The notes under the pieces are model-generated. The model saw only the letters and a program-made list of their open reading frames with translations. It did not search any database and was not told the origin of the DNA. Position numbers and translations under genes: made by a program. A stretch of 64,000 bases of DNA, taken from assembly GCF_014201885.1 (NCBI RefSeq), contig NZ_JACHFN010000017.1, positions 18,774-82,773 of the forward strand. Reading direction: 5' to 3'. This stretch comes from Deinococcus budaensis (lineage in GTDB: Bacteria; Deinococcota; Deinococci; Deinococcales; Deinococcaceae). Shown one piece after another: positions 7,101-15,263 of the stretch; position 1 is the stretch's first letter; every line of letters begins with the position of its first letter.

Positions 7101-9343
7101 GCGCGGGCCGCAGCGGCGACCCGGTGGGAGAGGTACCCGACGCCCGGCAGCTTTTCTTCGCGGCGGGGGTGGAAGTGCTGGAGGTCGCGGCGCTGCCGCT
7201 GCCGGGCCTGCGGGTGGAAGCGCCCCCCGCGCGCGCCCTGATTCGCAGCCCCGCCGACGTGGTGTACTACTCCGGCCACGGCTCCAGCGCCCACAACTGC
7301 CTGCTGTTCGAGGGCGTCTCGCGCGAGGCGTCGTGCTGGCTCAGGCCCGCCGAGCTGCTGGCGCACTGGCGCCGCCCGCTGGACCTCGACCTGCTGATCC
7401 TGGCCGGCTGCTCGGTGCTGAGGGTGGATTTTCCGCTGGTGGGGGACCCGGCGGGCAACGGGCTGGCGTGGGCGCGGCTGCTGACCGGGCACGGGGGGCC
7501 GCTGGCGGCGATTCTGGGCTACGGCGGCGGCGCCCCGGCCGACGCGCGCGGCGGCGACGACATCGCCCGCGCGATGGGGGCGCGGCTGGCGGGCGGCTCG
7601 CGCGACTTTGCCCGCGACTGGCTGGAGGTCAACGGGGCCGCGCGCGCCTGGAACGCGGTCGCCCTCGACGCCCGCGGCTACTGGGACTTCACGGCCTTTC
7701 ACAACATCCGGGGACCGCGCCCGCTGCCCGCCGCCCTGCCCGGCGGCGAGAGCCTGCCCGCGCCGGACCGCGCCCCGGAGGCCCCCCCCAGCGGGGAAGC
7801 GGGCGAGAGCGCCGACCTGCCGGACGCCTTTTTCGCCGGGGTGCAGGCGGTGGCCGCCGCGCTGGGCGCCCGGCCGCTGCACCTGCTTCAGGTCATGATG
7901 GCCGAAAGTGGCCTGCGCCCGGACGCCCACAACCCGCGCGGGCACGCCAGCGGCCTGATCCAGTTCATGCCCGCGACCCTGGCGCGCCTGGGCTGGACGG
8001 CGGGCCACGAGGCCTTTCGCCGCCTGAGCGCCGAGGCGCAACTCCCCTATGTGGAGCGCTACTACCGCCCCTACCGGGCGGCGGGGCTGACCTCCACCGC
8101 GCGGCTCTACCAGGCGACCTTCCTGCCCGCGACGCTGGCGGGCGGCTCGGACCCCGCCACGGTGCTGGCCGCGCGGGACGGCCCCTCCGCGCAGGCCTAC
8201 GCCGCCAACAGCGGGCTGGACCGCCGGGGCGACGGCACCATCCGCGTCGCCGACCTCACGGCGGCGGTGGAGCGGCGCTGCCAGGGTCCCCGCTGGGAGG
8301 AAGCCCGCGCGCGGCTGGAGGGCACGGCGCCCCCGCGGCCGGTGCCTCCGCTGCCCGGCCCAGTGCCGCCCAGCCCAGTGCCGCCTGGTCCCGTGCCCCC
8401 CGGCCCCTCCAGCGCGCGGCCCACCCTGCGCGCCGGGTCGCGCGGCGCGGCGGTGGGGGAGGCCCAGGGCCTGCTCAATGCCGTCCACGGCCGCGAACTC
8501 GCCGCCGGACGGCCGGGGCTGCCCGGCGCTCCGCTGACGGCAGACGGCGTCTTCGGCCCCCGCACCCGCGCGGCCACCGTGGCCTTCCAGCGGCTCGCCT
8601 TTCCAGGCGCCTCCCACGAGCACGACGGGGTGATCGGTCCCCGGACCTGGGCGAGGCTGGCCGAGTGGGCGCGCGGAGGGGGAGCGCCGACGCCTCCTGG
8701 CCCCGTGCCGCCCCCCGCGCCCGGCACCCCCTGGACGCAGCTCAAGGGGGACGCCGCGCGGCTCACGCTGGAGGAGTACGCCCGCTGGCATCCCGGCGGC
8801 GCGGCGCGCTCGGAGACGGACCCCGGGATGCGCGCGGTGCTGCGCGGCTACTGGACCCAGGGGGCGGGACTGGCGGGAGCCGCCGCCGAGCAGGCCATCG
8901 ACGCCCGGCTGCCCTGGAGCGCGGCCTTCATCTCCTGGGTGATGCGGCAGTCGGGGGCCGGGGGCCTGTTCCGGTACGCTTCCGGGCACACCGTCTACTG
9001 CGCCGCCGCCAAACGCAACCGCCAGCGCGCCGACCTGACCAACCCCTTCTGGCTCTACCGGGTCACCGAGCGGGCGCCGGAGCCGGGCGACCTGATCTGC
9101 ACCGGGCGTCAGGACAGCGGGGTGACGTTCGACAATGTGGACGACGGCCAGTTCCGCGCCTCGCACGGCGACGTGGTCGTGGAGGTGACGCCGGGGCGTC
9201 TGGGCGTGATCGGCGGCAACGTGGCCGACACGGTGGGCCGCAAGGTCGTGCGGACCGGGGCGGACGGCCGGGTCCTGACCGACGGCGCCCAACGCCAGTA
9301 TTTCGCGGTGCTGCGCCTGCGGACCGACCCGGCCCGCGAGTGA
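4106..9343 (+). CDS. 1745-aa multidomain wall-targeting protein: subtilase, PG-binding, caspase-like, lytic transglycosylase-like, PG-binding, DUF2272
   Basis: Start at an ATG with GAGGA seven bases upstream. Order of parts: possible propeptide (1-70); S8 subtilisin-like protease (about 115-585) with catalytic Asp124 (VIGLVDWG), His198 (GAHGTHT), oxyanion Asn303 and Ser520 (MSGTSMAAPHVTG); Pro-rich and acidic linkers (585-745); peptidoglycan-binding module 1 (about 760-842); a beta-rich spacer; a caspase/CHAT-like His-Cys fold with His1058 (VVYYSGHG) and Cys1102 (LLILAGCS), to about 1200; an SLT/lysozyme-like module (about 1238-1395) with candidate Glu1267 (MMAESGL) and GLIQFMPATL; a PVPP-rich linker; peptidoglycan-binding module 2 (about 1438-1520); and DUF2272 (about 1543-1740, PWSAAFISWVM). 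No signal peptide is visible, so export by lysis, an injection apparatus or a non-classical route is needed if it acts on walls. The combination of two peptidase folds with wall hydrolysis modules is striking. Domain names are pattern calls; the biological role is unknown. Confidence 0.88.
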   Translation: MDPELYELLQEGGAADEVAVVMRLLDPERPPPGTRVVARFGPVVTARVPRGAIPEVWRDPAVESLKAPRGLSADVEEPQPLWPGLEQPGIAQTLSGEATFTPNDARRPDGLEATGRGVVIGLVDWGCDFAHPDFRRADGRTRLLALWDQRPRGEPGAWPYGYGRVFTPEQLNAALQAPDPYAALDYHPADTDPGLGAHGTHTLGIAGGNGRGGGPVGVAPEAELVFVHMGAREGPGAVPLGNSVELLEGLDLIARVAAGRPCVVNLSLGRHAGEKTGRSLVEQALDAWVALAPGRAVVQSCGNYFERRTHADWTLRPGETRTFAVQVSPGDRSPNELDLWYPGRDRLGVEVRSAGGSLVARAARGERASAWRAGREVLRVYHRAFDPNNGDHQINVRFEVLPDVSAWEVTLTGEDVQDGRVHAWIERDSGCGSCQSRFAAQEADARTTLGTICTGYRTLAVGAYDPHREERPLGRFSSSGPTRDGRSKPDLIAPGVMILAPRSQGREGGGPLYTRMSGTSMAAPHVTGCVALMFGAAGETPLDIVQTRRLLLASCEAAPPDLDPARVGSGYLDPVRAVEAVRLGHVPARPDPPEVTPMPEVAPTPPAPPAPLAAGTPPPDTAGPETAGSQEAAPGEAEAFSSDVDPELTALEFAAADEEAGETWAGAFPGEDEEGAADAGSHALDGGGPELESLEAVGAALAGPVWEAVGGDGVAEVQAALASRLALVGAPGEAAGTRPDLAEVAGPCADVTVAPADRPRVLVRGAVHPAVREAQRKLSAFHLAQLVRGQPGLAGAPLREDCVLGTLTQGAVLDFQRQVFPGQPAEHDGKIGPHTWAQLDAVVLLPGPAPLAAVRVDALELLEGSLTRPLGWDEVIGLDVDRVHLRAAASGLPEAALPGEITVVVTSRPPNGDSGPATLGTPVTLRLPRTATLGTGRAEYRLSRTPGELGDFLAVETRRREVATLVRQPDHLGPGTSDRTFVGALGWAPRGRGTVPGSRAGRSGDPVGEVPDARQLFFAAGVEVLEVAALPLPGLRVEAPPARALIRSPADVVYYSGHGSSAHNCLLFEGVSREASCWLRPAELLAHWRRPLDLDLLILAGCSVLRVDFPLVGDPAGNGLAWARLLTGHGGPLAAILGYGGGAPADARGGDDIARAMGARLAGGSRDFARDWLEVNGAARAWNAVALDARGYWDFTAFHNIRGPRPLPAALPGGESLPAPDRAPEAPPSGEAGESADLPDAFFAGVQAVAAALGARPLHLLQVMMAESGLRPDAHNPRGHASGLIQFMPATLARLGWTAGHEAFRRLSAEAQLPYVERYYRPYRAAGLTSTARLYQATFLPATLAGGSDPATVLAARDGPSAQAYAANSGLDRRGDGTIRVADLTAAVERRCQGPRWEEARARLEGTAPPRPVPPLPGPVPPSPVPPGPVPPGPSSARPTLRAGSRGAAVGEAQGLLNAVHGRELAAGRPGLPGAPLTADGVFGPRTRAATVAFQRLAFPGASHEHDGVIGPRTWARLAEWARGGGAPTPPGPVPPPAPGTPWTQLKGDAARLTLEEYARWHPGGAARSETDPGMRAVLRGYWTQGAGLAGAAAEQAIDARLPWSAAFISWVMRQSGAGGLFRYASGHTVYCAAAKRNRQRADLTNPFWLYRVTERAPEPGDLICTGRQDSGVTFDNVDDGQFRASHGDVVVEVTPGRLGVIGGNVADTVGRKVVRTGADGRVLTDGAQRQYFAVLRLRTDPARE
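8414..8660 (+). repeat. duplicated peptidoglycan-binding module, copy A
   Basis: This stretch encodes the second peptidoglycan-binding module of the 1745-aa protein. Its first 54 bases (8414-8467) are identical to 10322-10375 in the next gene, and similarity continues to the end of the module. Both copies are preceded by a PVPPGP-type linker. The identity at DNA level points to a recent intragenic duplication or gene conversion. Confidence 0.85.
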
Positions 9344-9385
9344 CCAGCCCTGCCGGGTCAGCCTGCTCCCCAGGAGGAAGCCCCC

Positions 9386-10657
9386 ATGACCGCACCGCCC
9401 ACCGCCTCTGCCCCGCCGCCCGCCGCCTCCGGCCGTGAGGAGCTGCGCGACGTGCCGGGCCTGGAACCCCACCGGGGACCCGGCCCGACCCTGATCCTGC
9501 GCTGGAACACGCTGGCCGTCACGGAGCGGGTGGACCTCGTGCTGCACTTTCACGGCTTTTCCGGGCGCGGCGCGGCGATGGACCTGGTGCGCGACAAGGA
9601 GGGCGCCAGCGGCCTGGACTGGCAGGCCCCGGCGCGGGGTCCAGGCCGCGCGCCGGGGCGCACCCGCCCCACCCTGGCGCTGCTGCCGCGCGGCCGCTTC
9701 TACGGCGGACGCTCGGGCACCGGCTACGACTTTCCGGCGCTGACGCGTCCCGGCGGCGCCCGCGAACTGCTGCGCTGGAGCCTGGAGCGCTTCGCGGCGC
9801 GGGTGGGGGTGCCCGCCCTCACGCCCGGTCGGCTGCTCCTGACCGCCCACTCGGGCGGAGGCGCGGCGCTGTGGTCGGTGCTGGACGCCCTCGATCCGCA
9901 CGAGGTCCACGTCTTCGACGCCCTCTACCAGAGTCCGGCCCCGTTGCTGCGCTGGGCGAGGCGGCGTCTGGCGCGCGACGCGGCGGCGGCGGCGGGCCTG
10001 GAAGCCGGGCCGCTGGGGACCTACATGCGGGAGCAGGGTGGCGCGCTGCGGGTGCTGTACACCCCGGGCGGCGGCACCGCCGGGCACAGCCTGGAAGCCC
10101 GCCGCCAGCTCGACCAGGCGTTCTCGGCCCTTCCCGGCGCCCCGGCCTCGGCCTCGGCCCTGCGCCGCTGGTACGCCGTCGAGCGCACCCCCGTCCCCCA
10201 CGGCGAGGTGCCGCGCCGCTTCGGCTGGCGCCTGCTGGCCGACGCGGGCGCCGCGCTGCCGGACTTCGCCCCGACGGGCGCTCCGGGAGGCCCTGGCCCT
10301 GTGCCGCCCGGCCCCCCCGGGGCGCGGCCCACCCTGCGCGCCGGGTCGCGCGGCGCGGCGGTGGGGGAGGCCCAGCGCCTGCTCAATGCCGCGCACGCCC
10401 ACGAACTCGCCGCCGGACGGCCCGGCCTGCCGGGGGCGCCGCTGGCCGAGGACGGCGTGTTCGGCCGGGGCACCGGGGCGGCGGCCCTGGCGTTCCAGCG
10501 CCTGGCCTTTCCCGGGGAGCCGCGCCAGCACGACGGGGTGATCGGCCCGGACACCTGGGCCAGGCTGAGCGGGTGGGGGACGGGGCGGGCGGATCACGCG
10601 GGTGGGGGAGAGGCCCCCGCCGCCTCAGCCGCCCACATGCACCACGGGCCGCCGTGA
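9386..10657 (+). CDS. alpha/beta-hydrolase-like protein with C-terminal peptidoglycan-binding module
   Basis: 423 residues, AGGAGG nine bases before the ATG. Residues about 30-295 look like an alpha/beta hydrolase: strand plus HFHGFSGRG (54-62, oxyanion-type HG), nucleophile elbow AHSGGG with Ser156, candidate Asp178 (VHVFDALY) and candidate His272 (VPHGE). A PG-rich linker leads to a peptidoglycan-binding module (about 313-396) almost identical to that of the upstream giant protein. There is no signal peptide. The activity could be esterase, amidase or peptidase; the wall-binding tail suggests a substrate on the envelope, such as acylated wall polymers (inference). The last 33 bases overlap the convergent transporter gene. 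Confidence 0.82.
   Translation: MTAPPTASAPPPAASGREELRDVPGLEPHRGPGPTLILRWNTLAVTERVDLVLHFHGFSGRGAAMDLVRDKEGASGLDWQAPARGPGRAPGRTRPTLALLPRGRFYGGRSGTGYDFPALTRPGGARELLRWSLERFAARVGVPALTPGRLLLTAHSGGGAALWSVLDALDPHEVHVFDALYQSPAPLLRWARRRLARDAAAAAGLEAGPLGTYMREQGGALRVLYTPGGGTAGHSLEARRQLDQAFSALPGAPASASALRRWYAVERTPVPHGEVPRRFGWRLLADAGAALPDFAPTGAPGGPGPVPPGPPGARPTLRAGSRGAAVGEAQRLLNAAHAHELAAGRPGLPGAPLAEDGVFGRGTGAAALAFQRLAFPGEPRQHDGVIGPDTWARLSGWGTGRADHAGGGEAPAASAAHMHHGPP
10322..10570 (+). repeat. duplicated peptidoglycan-binding module, copy B
   Basis: Second copy of the module described at 8414-8660. The first 54 bases are identical and the encoded proteins share segments such as [17 protein letters not shown]. 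Differences gather in the later two thirds of the module. Confidence 0.85.
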
Positions 10658-12781
10658 GGGGTCGCGCTCGGCCACCCGCAGCACCTCGTGGGTCAGCGGC
10701 GGAATGTCCCCCTCCCCGGCGAGCAGGAAGCGCAGCGCGTTTTGCGCGGGGCCTTTTTCACTCCACTCGAAGTAGACGTGCGGCGGCACGCCGGTCAGGT
10801 CGCGCACGTACAGCAGCACGGCGGCCAGGGTGTTGGGCACGCTGCTGCCGCTGGCGCGCAACACCGCGTGCGGCCCCACCCGCACCCCCTTGACCGGCAC
10901 GGCGGCACTGAAGTCGCTGGCGTCGGTCACCGCGACTTCCAGAAAGAGCGCCGCGTCCCCGGCGGGGAGGTGGTTGTCCAGCCGCACCTCCAGCGCCTTG
11001 AGGCGGTATTCCTCGCGGTCGCCCTCGTTCAGGCGGTTGGCGATGAAGCGCACCGGCAGGCCCCGGCCCCGCACGTCGTCCAGCATCCGGCGGGCTTCGG
11101 CGTCGAGGGTAACGCGCTGCACCCGCAGCTCGGTGCTGCGCCCGATGCGCGAGGCGACGCTGACCAGCAGGATGGCCAGCACGAACAGCAGCGCGATCCA
11201 CAGCCCCTCGGGCCGGTCGGTCACGGTGACCACGCTGGTGTACAAGAACAGGGCGCTGATCAGGAAAAACACGGCGGCGCCGCCCCGGTGCCCCCGCCGC
11301 AGCTCGGTCAGAAAGACCGCGACCGCCGCCGAGGTCATCAGGGCCAGCACCCCGGTCGCGTAGGCTCCCGCCTGCGCGTCCACGTCGGCCCGGAACAGCA
11401 GCGTGACCCCGGCGCTGATGGCGGTGAACAGCACCACCAGCGGCCGGGTCGCGCGGGCCCAGTCGGGGGCCATGCCGTAGCGGGGCAGGTAGCGCGGCAC
11501 GATGTTCAGCAGCCCCGCCAGCGCCGAGGCGCCCGCGAACCACAGGATCAGGATGGTGGCCCCGTCGTACAGGGTCCCGAAGCCCTCGCCCAGGCGTTCG
11601 TGGGCGAGGTAGGCCAGCGCGCGGCCATTGGCCTCGCCGGCGGGCTTGCGCACGCTGACGCGGTCGGAGTTGCCGTCCGGGGTGGGAATCACCGTGACCG
11701 TCAGCGGCACCGGGCCGCCCACCGTCTGGGCCTGCACGGTGAAGGTGCCGGTGCGTCCGGCGGGCAGGCGCAGGCTGTAGAGCGCGCGGGGATCGCGGGC
11801 GTCGTCCAGCGGGACGTTGACCACCGCGCGGCCCGCGGCCAGGTCGGCGGCGTTCACGTTGCGGGTGTAGGTCGTCGCGGGCCAGAACTGCGCGCGCGGA
11901 ATCAGGAAGGTGGTTACCAGCGCCGAGCCGAGCAGCATCACACTCATGATCAGCGCGGCGGCCGTGAGCAGCTTCCGGGTGTTGCGGATGCGCCCGGCGG
12001 GCCGCTGCCGGGTGTCCCCGGCGCCGCCGCGCACCAGCGGCATGACCACCACGCCCGTCTCGAAGCCGCTGAGGCCCAGCGCCAGCCGGGGAAAGACGAG
12101 CAGCGCCGCGCCGATCAGCGCCAGCGGCGAACGGTAAGCCTGCGTCAGGGCCGCCCACCAGTTCCCGGCGACCTCGGGCTGGGCCAGCACGTCCAGCAGG
12201 CCCCGGCCCACGACGACCGTGCTCAGGCCCAGGTACAGCACGGTGATCCCCACCGCGATCCCGATGGCCTCCTTGAAGCCGCGCAGAAACACCCCGCCCA
12301 GCAGCGCCAGCAGCACCAGCGTCAGGGTGACCTGCTGGCCTTCCAGCGCCGCCTGAAGAAAGGGGTTTTCGATCAGGTGCGCGGTCGCGTCCGCCGCCGA
12401 GAGCGTGATGGTGATCACGAAGCCCGTCGCCACGAAGCCCAGCAGGGTCAGCACCAGCACCTTGCTGGGCCAGTAGCTCAGCAGCCGCTCCAGCATGGAC
12501 AGGCTGCCGTCCCCGTGCGGGCTTTCCTGGGCCACCCGGCGGTACATCGGCAGCGCCCCGAAGAGGGTCACCAGCACCAGGATCAGGGTCGCCACCGGAC
12601 TCAGGGCGCCCGCGGCCAGGGCGGCGATGCCCGGCTGGTAGCCCAGGGTCGAGAAGTAGTCCACGCCGGTCAGGCACATCACCTTCCACCACGGCTGGGT
12701 GTGGTGCTGCTGCTGGACCTCCCGCTCGTCTTCGTAAAAGCCTTCCGGCTCGGGGTGCTGGGTTTCCAGAAACCAGGTCAT
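10625..12781 (-). CDS. APC-superfamily amino acid/cation permease with large extracytoplasmic insert
   Basis: About 718 residues. A hydrophilic N-terminus (30-40 residues) leads to a multi-span core opening with [16 protein letters not shown], a pattern of APC-type permeases and KUP-like proteins. Around residues 290-420 a soluble insert (beginning near FLIPRAQFW) separates the first and second groups of membrane helices. After the last helix a cytoplasmic domain of about 180 residues follows. The start is uncertain: ATG at 12781 lacks a clear ribosome site, and a GTG at 12814 is possible. Substrate cannot be told from sequence. It is transcribed divergently from the kinase gene at 12908. Confidence 0.8.
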   Translation of the reverse strand: MTWFLETQHPEPEGFYEDEREVQQQHHTQPWWKVMCLTGVDYFSTLGYQPGIAALAAGALSPVATLILVLVTLFGALPMYRRVAQESPHGDGSLSMLERLLSYWPSKVLVLTLLGFVATGFVITITLSAADATAHLIENPFLQAALEGQQVTLTLVLLALLGGVFLRGFKEAIGIAVGITVLYLGLSTVVVGRGLLDVLAQPEVAGNWWAALTQAYRSPLALIGAALLVFPRLALGLSGFETGVVVMPLVRGGAGDTRQRPAGRIRNTRKLLTAAALIMSVMLLGSALVTTFLIPRAQFWPATTYTRNVNAADLAAGRAVVNVPLDDARDPRALYSLRLPAGRTGTFTVQAQTVGGPVPLTVTVIPTPDGNSDRVSVRKPAGEANGRALAYLAHERLGEGFGTLYDGATILILWFAGASALAGLLNIVPRYLPRYGMAPDWARATRPLVVLFTAISAGVTLLFRADVDAQAGAYATGVLALMTSAAVAVFLTELRRGHRGGAAVFFLISALFLYTSVVTVTDRPEGLWIALLFVLAILLVSVASRIGRSTELRVQRVTLDAEARRMLDDVRGRGLPVRFIANRLNEGDREEYRLKALEVRLDNHLPAGDAALFLEVAVTDASDFSAAVPVKGVRVGPHAVLRASGSSVPNTLAAVLLYVRDLTGVPPHVYFEWSEKGPAQNALRFLLAGEGDIPPLTHEVLRVAERDPSRRPVVHVGG

Positions 12782-12889
12782 GAAGGGGCTGCTGCCAGAT
12801 CGGGGGGCGGACACCCGCTCAAGGTAGGCAAGATCGTCTCGGCCCGGCACTGGCCACCTGGCCAATCGCGCCCGCGCTCCGGGCGGGTA

Positions 12890-12895
12890 TACCTT
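12890..12895 (+). promoter_or_regulatory. candidate TANNNT -10 box for the kinase/regulator pair
   Basis: TACCTT sits 12 bases before the ATG at 12908, so the message would have an extremely short leader or none. No ribosome site is present before this ATG. There is no good -35 element at the expected distance. Confidence 0.35.
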
Positions 12896-12907
12896 CAGGC
12901 CACGACC

Positions 12908-14449
12908 ATGGCTGGCTTCCTCTCCTTTTCCGTCCCCTCCCCGTCTCCGGGCCTCAGCCTGCCGCTGTTCTGGGGGGTCACGCTGGCGCTGCTGGCCCTC
13001 ATCGTGCTGCTGGACATTTTCGTGCCCGCCGTGGTGGTCGGCACCCTGCTGAGCGTGCCGGTCGCGCTCGCGGCCCTGGGCGCCACCCGGCGCATGACCC
13101 TGGCGCTGGTGGGGCTGTGCGTGGGCGCCAACGTGCTCGCGGGCGTGCTCAACGGCCTGTGGTACGGCCTGAGCGCCCCGGACCTCGCCAACCGCGCCGT
13201 GAGCATCGTGACCGTGGTGCTGGTCGGCCTGCTGACCCTGCGGGCGCGCGAGGCCTCGCGGCGGGCCGCGCGGCTCCTGGAAGACGAGCGCCAGTTGCGG
13301 CGCGAGCGTGCCCTGCGCCGCCTCGCGGAGGATATGGGCGGGCCGTTGGGGCAGGCCGAGTTCGTGGAGCGGGCGGCGGCGGCCTTGCAGCGCCTGACCG
13401 GCGCGGCCAGCGTGGAGATCGGCGCCCTGGACCGGGCGATTCTGCGCGCCCCACACGCCCGGGTGGACGCGGCGGGCCTGCCCGAGCCGGAGCGGGCGCC
13501 CTCGCGGCTGGGCAGCCGCCTGCCGCTGAGTTACCTCGCGCATCCGGCGGGAACAGGCGCCGTCTGGGCCGAGGAGGACGGGGCGAGCGTGCTGGGGCGC
13601 CTGCACCGCCCCGGCGAGGGAGACCTGCTGCTGATTCTGACCCGGCCCACGGCGCCCCTGAGCCTGACCGCCGAGGCCGCCGGGCTGCTGCAACCCATGC
13701 TGGAGCGCACGGCGCTGCTCGACGACCTGCGCGACGGTCGGGCGCGGCTCGCGGAGCGCGGCGAACTGCTGCGCGACCTCGTCTACGCCTTCAGCCACGA
13801 CCTGCGCACGCCGCTGCTGGCGAACGCGATCAACATGCGCGCGGCCCTGCGCGGCGCCTACGGCGACCTGCCCGGCCCTTACCTGGAGACCCTCCGCAAC
13901 GGCCTGAGCGCCAACGAAAGCCTGCTGGCGCTGGCCGATCAATTGCTGCTGGTCGCCAAGTACGAGAGCGAGGAGGCCCAGGAGGAAGACGCCCAGCCGG
14001 TCAACCTGCGCGAGCTGACGCTGGGGGTGCTGCGGGAACTCGCGCCCCACCTGACGGAACGGGACCTCACGCTGGAACAGAACCTGGAGGGCGTGCGGGT
14101 CGAGGGCTGGCGCCACGACCTGCGCCGCGCGGTGCAAAACCTGCTGGACAACGCGGTGAAGTTCAGCCCGCCGGGGGGCACGGTCCGGGTGGGGCTCTGC
14201 GAGCAAGATGGCGAGGCGCGGCTGACCGTGCAGGACGAGGGGCCGGGGGTGCCCGCCACCCGCCAGCCGCGCCTCTTTCAGCGCTTCCGCAGTGGGGGGG
14301 CCGGGGGGGGCACCGGCCTGGGCCTCTACCTCACCCGCCGCATCGCGGAGGCGCACGGCGGGGGGGTCAGCTACACCCGCACGGCCAGCGCCCGCAGCCT
14401 GTTCACGCTGACCCTGCCCCTGCACCCGGCCCGGACCGACCATGCCTGA
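12908..14449 (+). CDS. membrane sensor histidine kinase
   Basis: 513 residues. Three to four hydrophobic helices lie in the first 115 residues, followed by a linker helix and a GAF-like region (about 140-270). The phosphoacceptor His297 lies in [10 protein letters not shown]; the N box has Asn415 (LLDNAVKF), then DEGPGV and [11 protein letters not shown] for ATP binding. All core residues are present, so an active kinase is expected. The stop overlaps the response regulator start by 8 bases, so the two make a two-component pair. The sensed signal is not clear. The ATG at 12908 is the first in frame after the promoter-like box; longer frames upstream are antisense to the permease and unlikely. 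Confidence 0.88.
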   Translation: MAGFLSFSVPSPSPGLSLPLFWGVTLALLALIVLLDIFVPAVVVGTLLSVPVALAALGATRRMTLALVGLCVGANVLAGVLNGLWYGLSAPDLANRAVSIVTVVLVGLLTLRAREASRRAARLLEDERQLRRERALRRLAEDMGGPLGQAEFVERAAAALQRLTGAASVEIGALDRAILRAPHARVDAAGLPEPERAPSRLGSRLPLSYLAHPAGTGAVWAEEDGASVLGRLHRPGEGDLLLILTRPTAPLSLTAEAAGLLQPMLERTALLDDLRDGRARLAERGELLRDLVYAFSHDLRTPLLANAINMRAALRGAYGDLPGPYLETLRNGLSANESLLALADQLLLVAKYESEEAQEEDAQPVNLRELTLGVLRELAPHLTERDLTLEQNLEGVRVEGWRHDLRRAVQNLLDNAVKFSPPGGTVRVGLCEQDGEARLTVQDEGPGVPATRQPRLFQRFRSGGAGGGTGLGLYLTRRIAEAHGGGVSYTRTASARSLFTLTLPLHPARTDHA

Positions 14450-15071
14450 CCCCATCCGGATTCTGCTGGTCGAGGACCACGCCTTCACGCGCGACGGGCT
14501 GCGGGCGACCCTCAACCTGGAGGGCGACCTGCGGGTCTGCGCGGAGGCCCGCAGCGGCGAGGAGGCCCTGGAGCGGCTGGCCCGCAGCGAGGTGGACGTG
14601 GCCGTGCTGGACATCGGCCTGCCCGGCATGGACGGCATCCAGACCGCCGCCGAGATCAAACGCGGCTGGCCCGGGGTGCGGATCGTGATGCTCACGGCCC
14701 ACGACCTGCGCGAGGAAGTCTTCGCGGCGCTGGCCTCGGGCGCCGACGCCTACTGCCTCAAGAGCGCCCGGCCCGAGCTGCTGCTGCTCGCCATCCGGGC
14801 GGCGGCGGCGGGCAGCGCGTACCTCGATCCACAGGTCGCGCACCACGTCCTCAGCGGCGTGCGGGTCCCCGACGCGGCCACGCCGCTGACTGCCCGCGAG
14901 CTGGACGTGCTGCGCCTGATCGCCGAGGGCCTGGGCAACCGCGAGATCGCCCAGGCGCTGGAAATCAGCGTGAGCACCGTCAAACTGCACGTGCAGGAAC
15001 TCCTGACCAAGTTGCAGGCCGCCGACCGCACCCAGGCCGCCGTCAAGGCCCTGCGCCGGGGGCTGCTGTAG
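14442..15071 (+). CDS. NarL/FixJ-family response regulator
   Basis: 209 residues. A receiver domain (1-120) carries acidic residues Glu11/Asp12, phosphoacceptor Asp57 ([11 protein letters not shown]) and a C-terminal Lys in CLKSARP. A LuxR-type helix-turn-helix follows (about 145-205: [15 protein letters not shown], then [14 protein letters not shown]). It is coupled to the preceding kinase gene by an 8-base overlap and is its likely partner. Targets could include the pair itself or the divergent permease, which is inference from position. Confidence 0.93.
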   Translation: MPDPIRILLVEDHAFTRDGLRATLNLEGDLRVCAEARSGEEALERLARSEVDVAVLDIGLPGMDGIQTAAEIKRGWPGVRIVMLTAHDLREEVFAALASGADAYCLKSARPELLLLAIRAAAAGSAYLDPQVAHHVLSGVRVPDAATPLTARELDVLRLIAEGLGNREIAQALEISVSTVKLHVQELLTKLQAADRTQAAVKALRRGLL

Positions 15072-15263
15072 CCAGGGTCCTTACAGCAGATTGGCCGAGG
15101 CAGGCCGCTGGCCAGGAGGCAGCCCCAGGGCTGATGTCACGGGGGCGCTGGGTTCCGTGAATGGGGCAGACCCACCCCCTCCACTCCAGGTGGGCCGCCG
15201 TTTGCAGCGCTTTCCGACCCCGCGCAGGTCAGAGAGGGTGAAGGGCTTCTCTGGTCACCCCCA

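Noticed and set aside
5990..10597. A 1535-residue open frame antisense to the giant protein and hydrolase genes
   Set aside because: Very high GC keeps third-frame stops away; its content is Arg/Pro/Gly/Gln-rich with no family motif, and it is opposite strongly supported genes.
10688..12907. N-terminal extension of the histidine kinase frame across the permease gene
   Set aside because: It is antisense to an intact permease and Gln/Arg/His-rich; the kinase begins at the promoter-linked ATG 12908.
12782..14695. N-terminal extension of the permease frame across the kinase gene
   Set aside because: The added 600 residues are antisense to an intact histidine kinase and low complexity; the permease homology begins near 12781.
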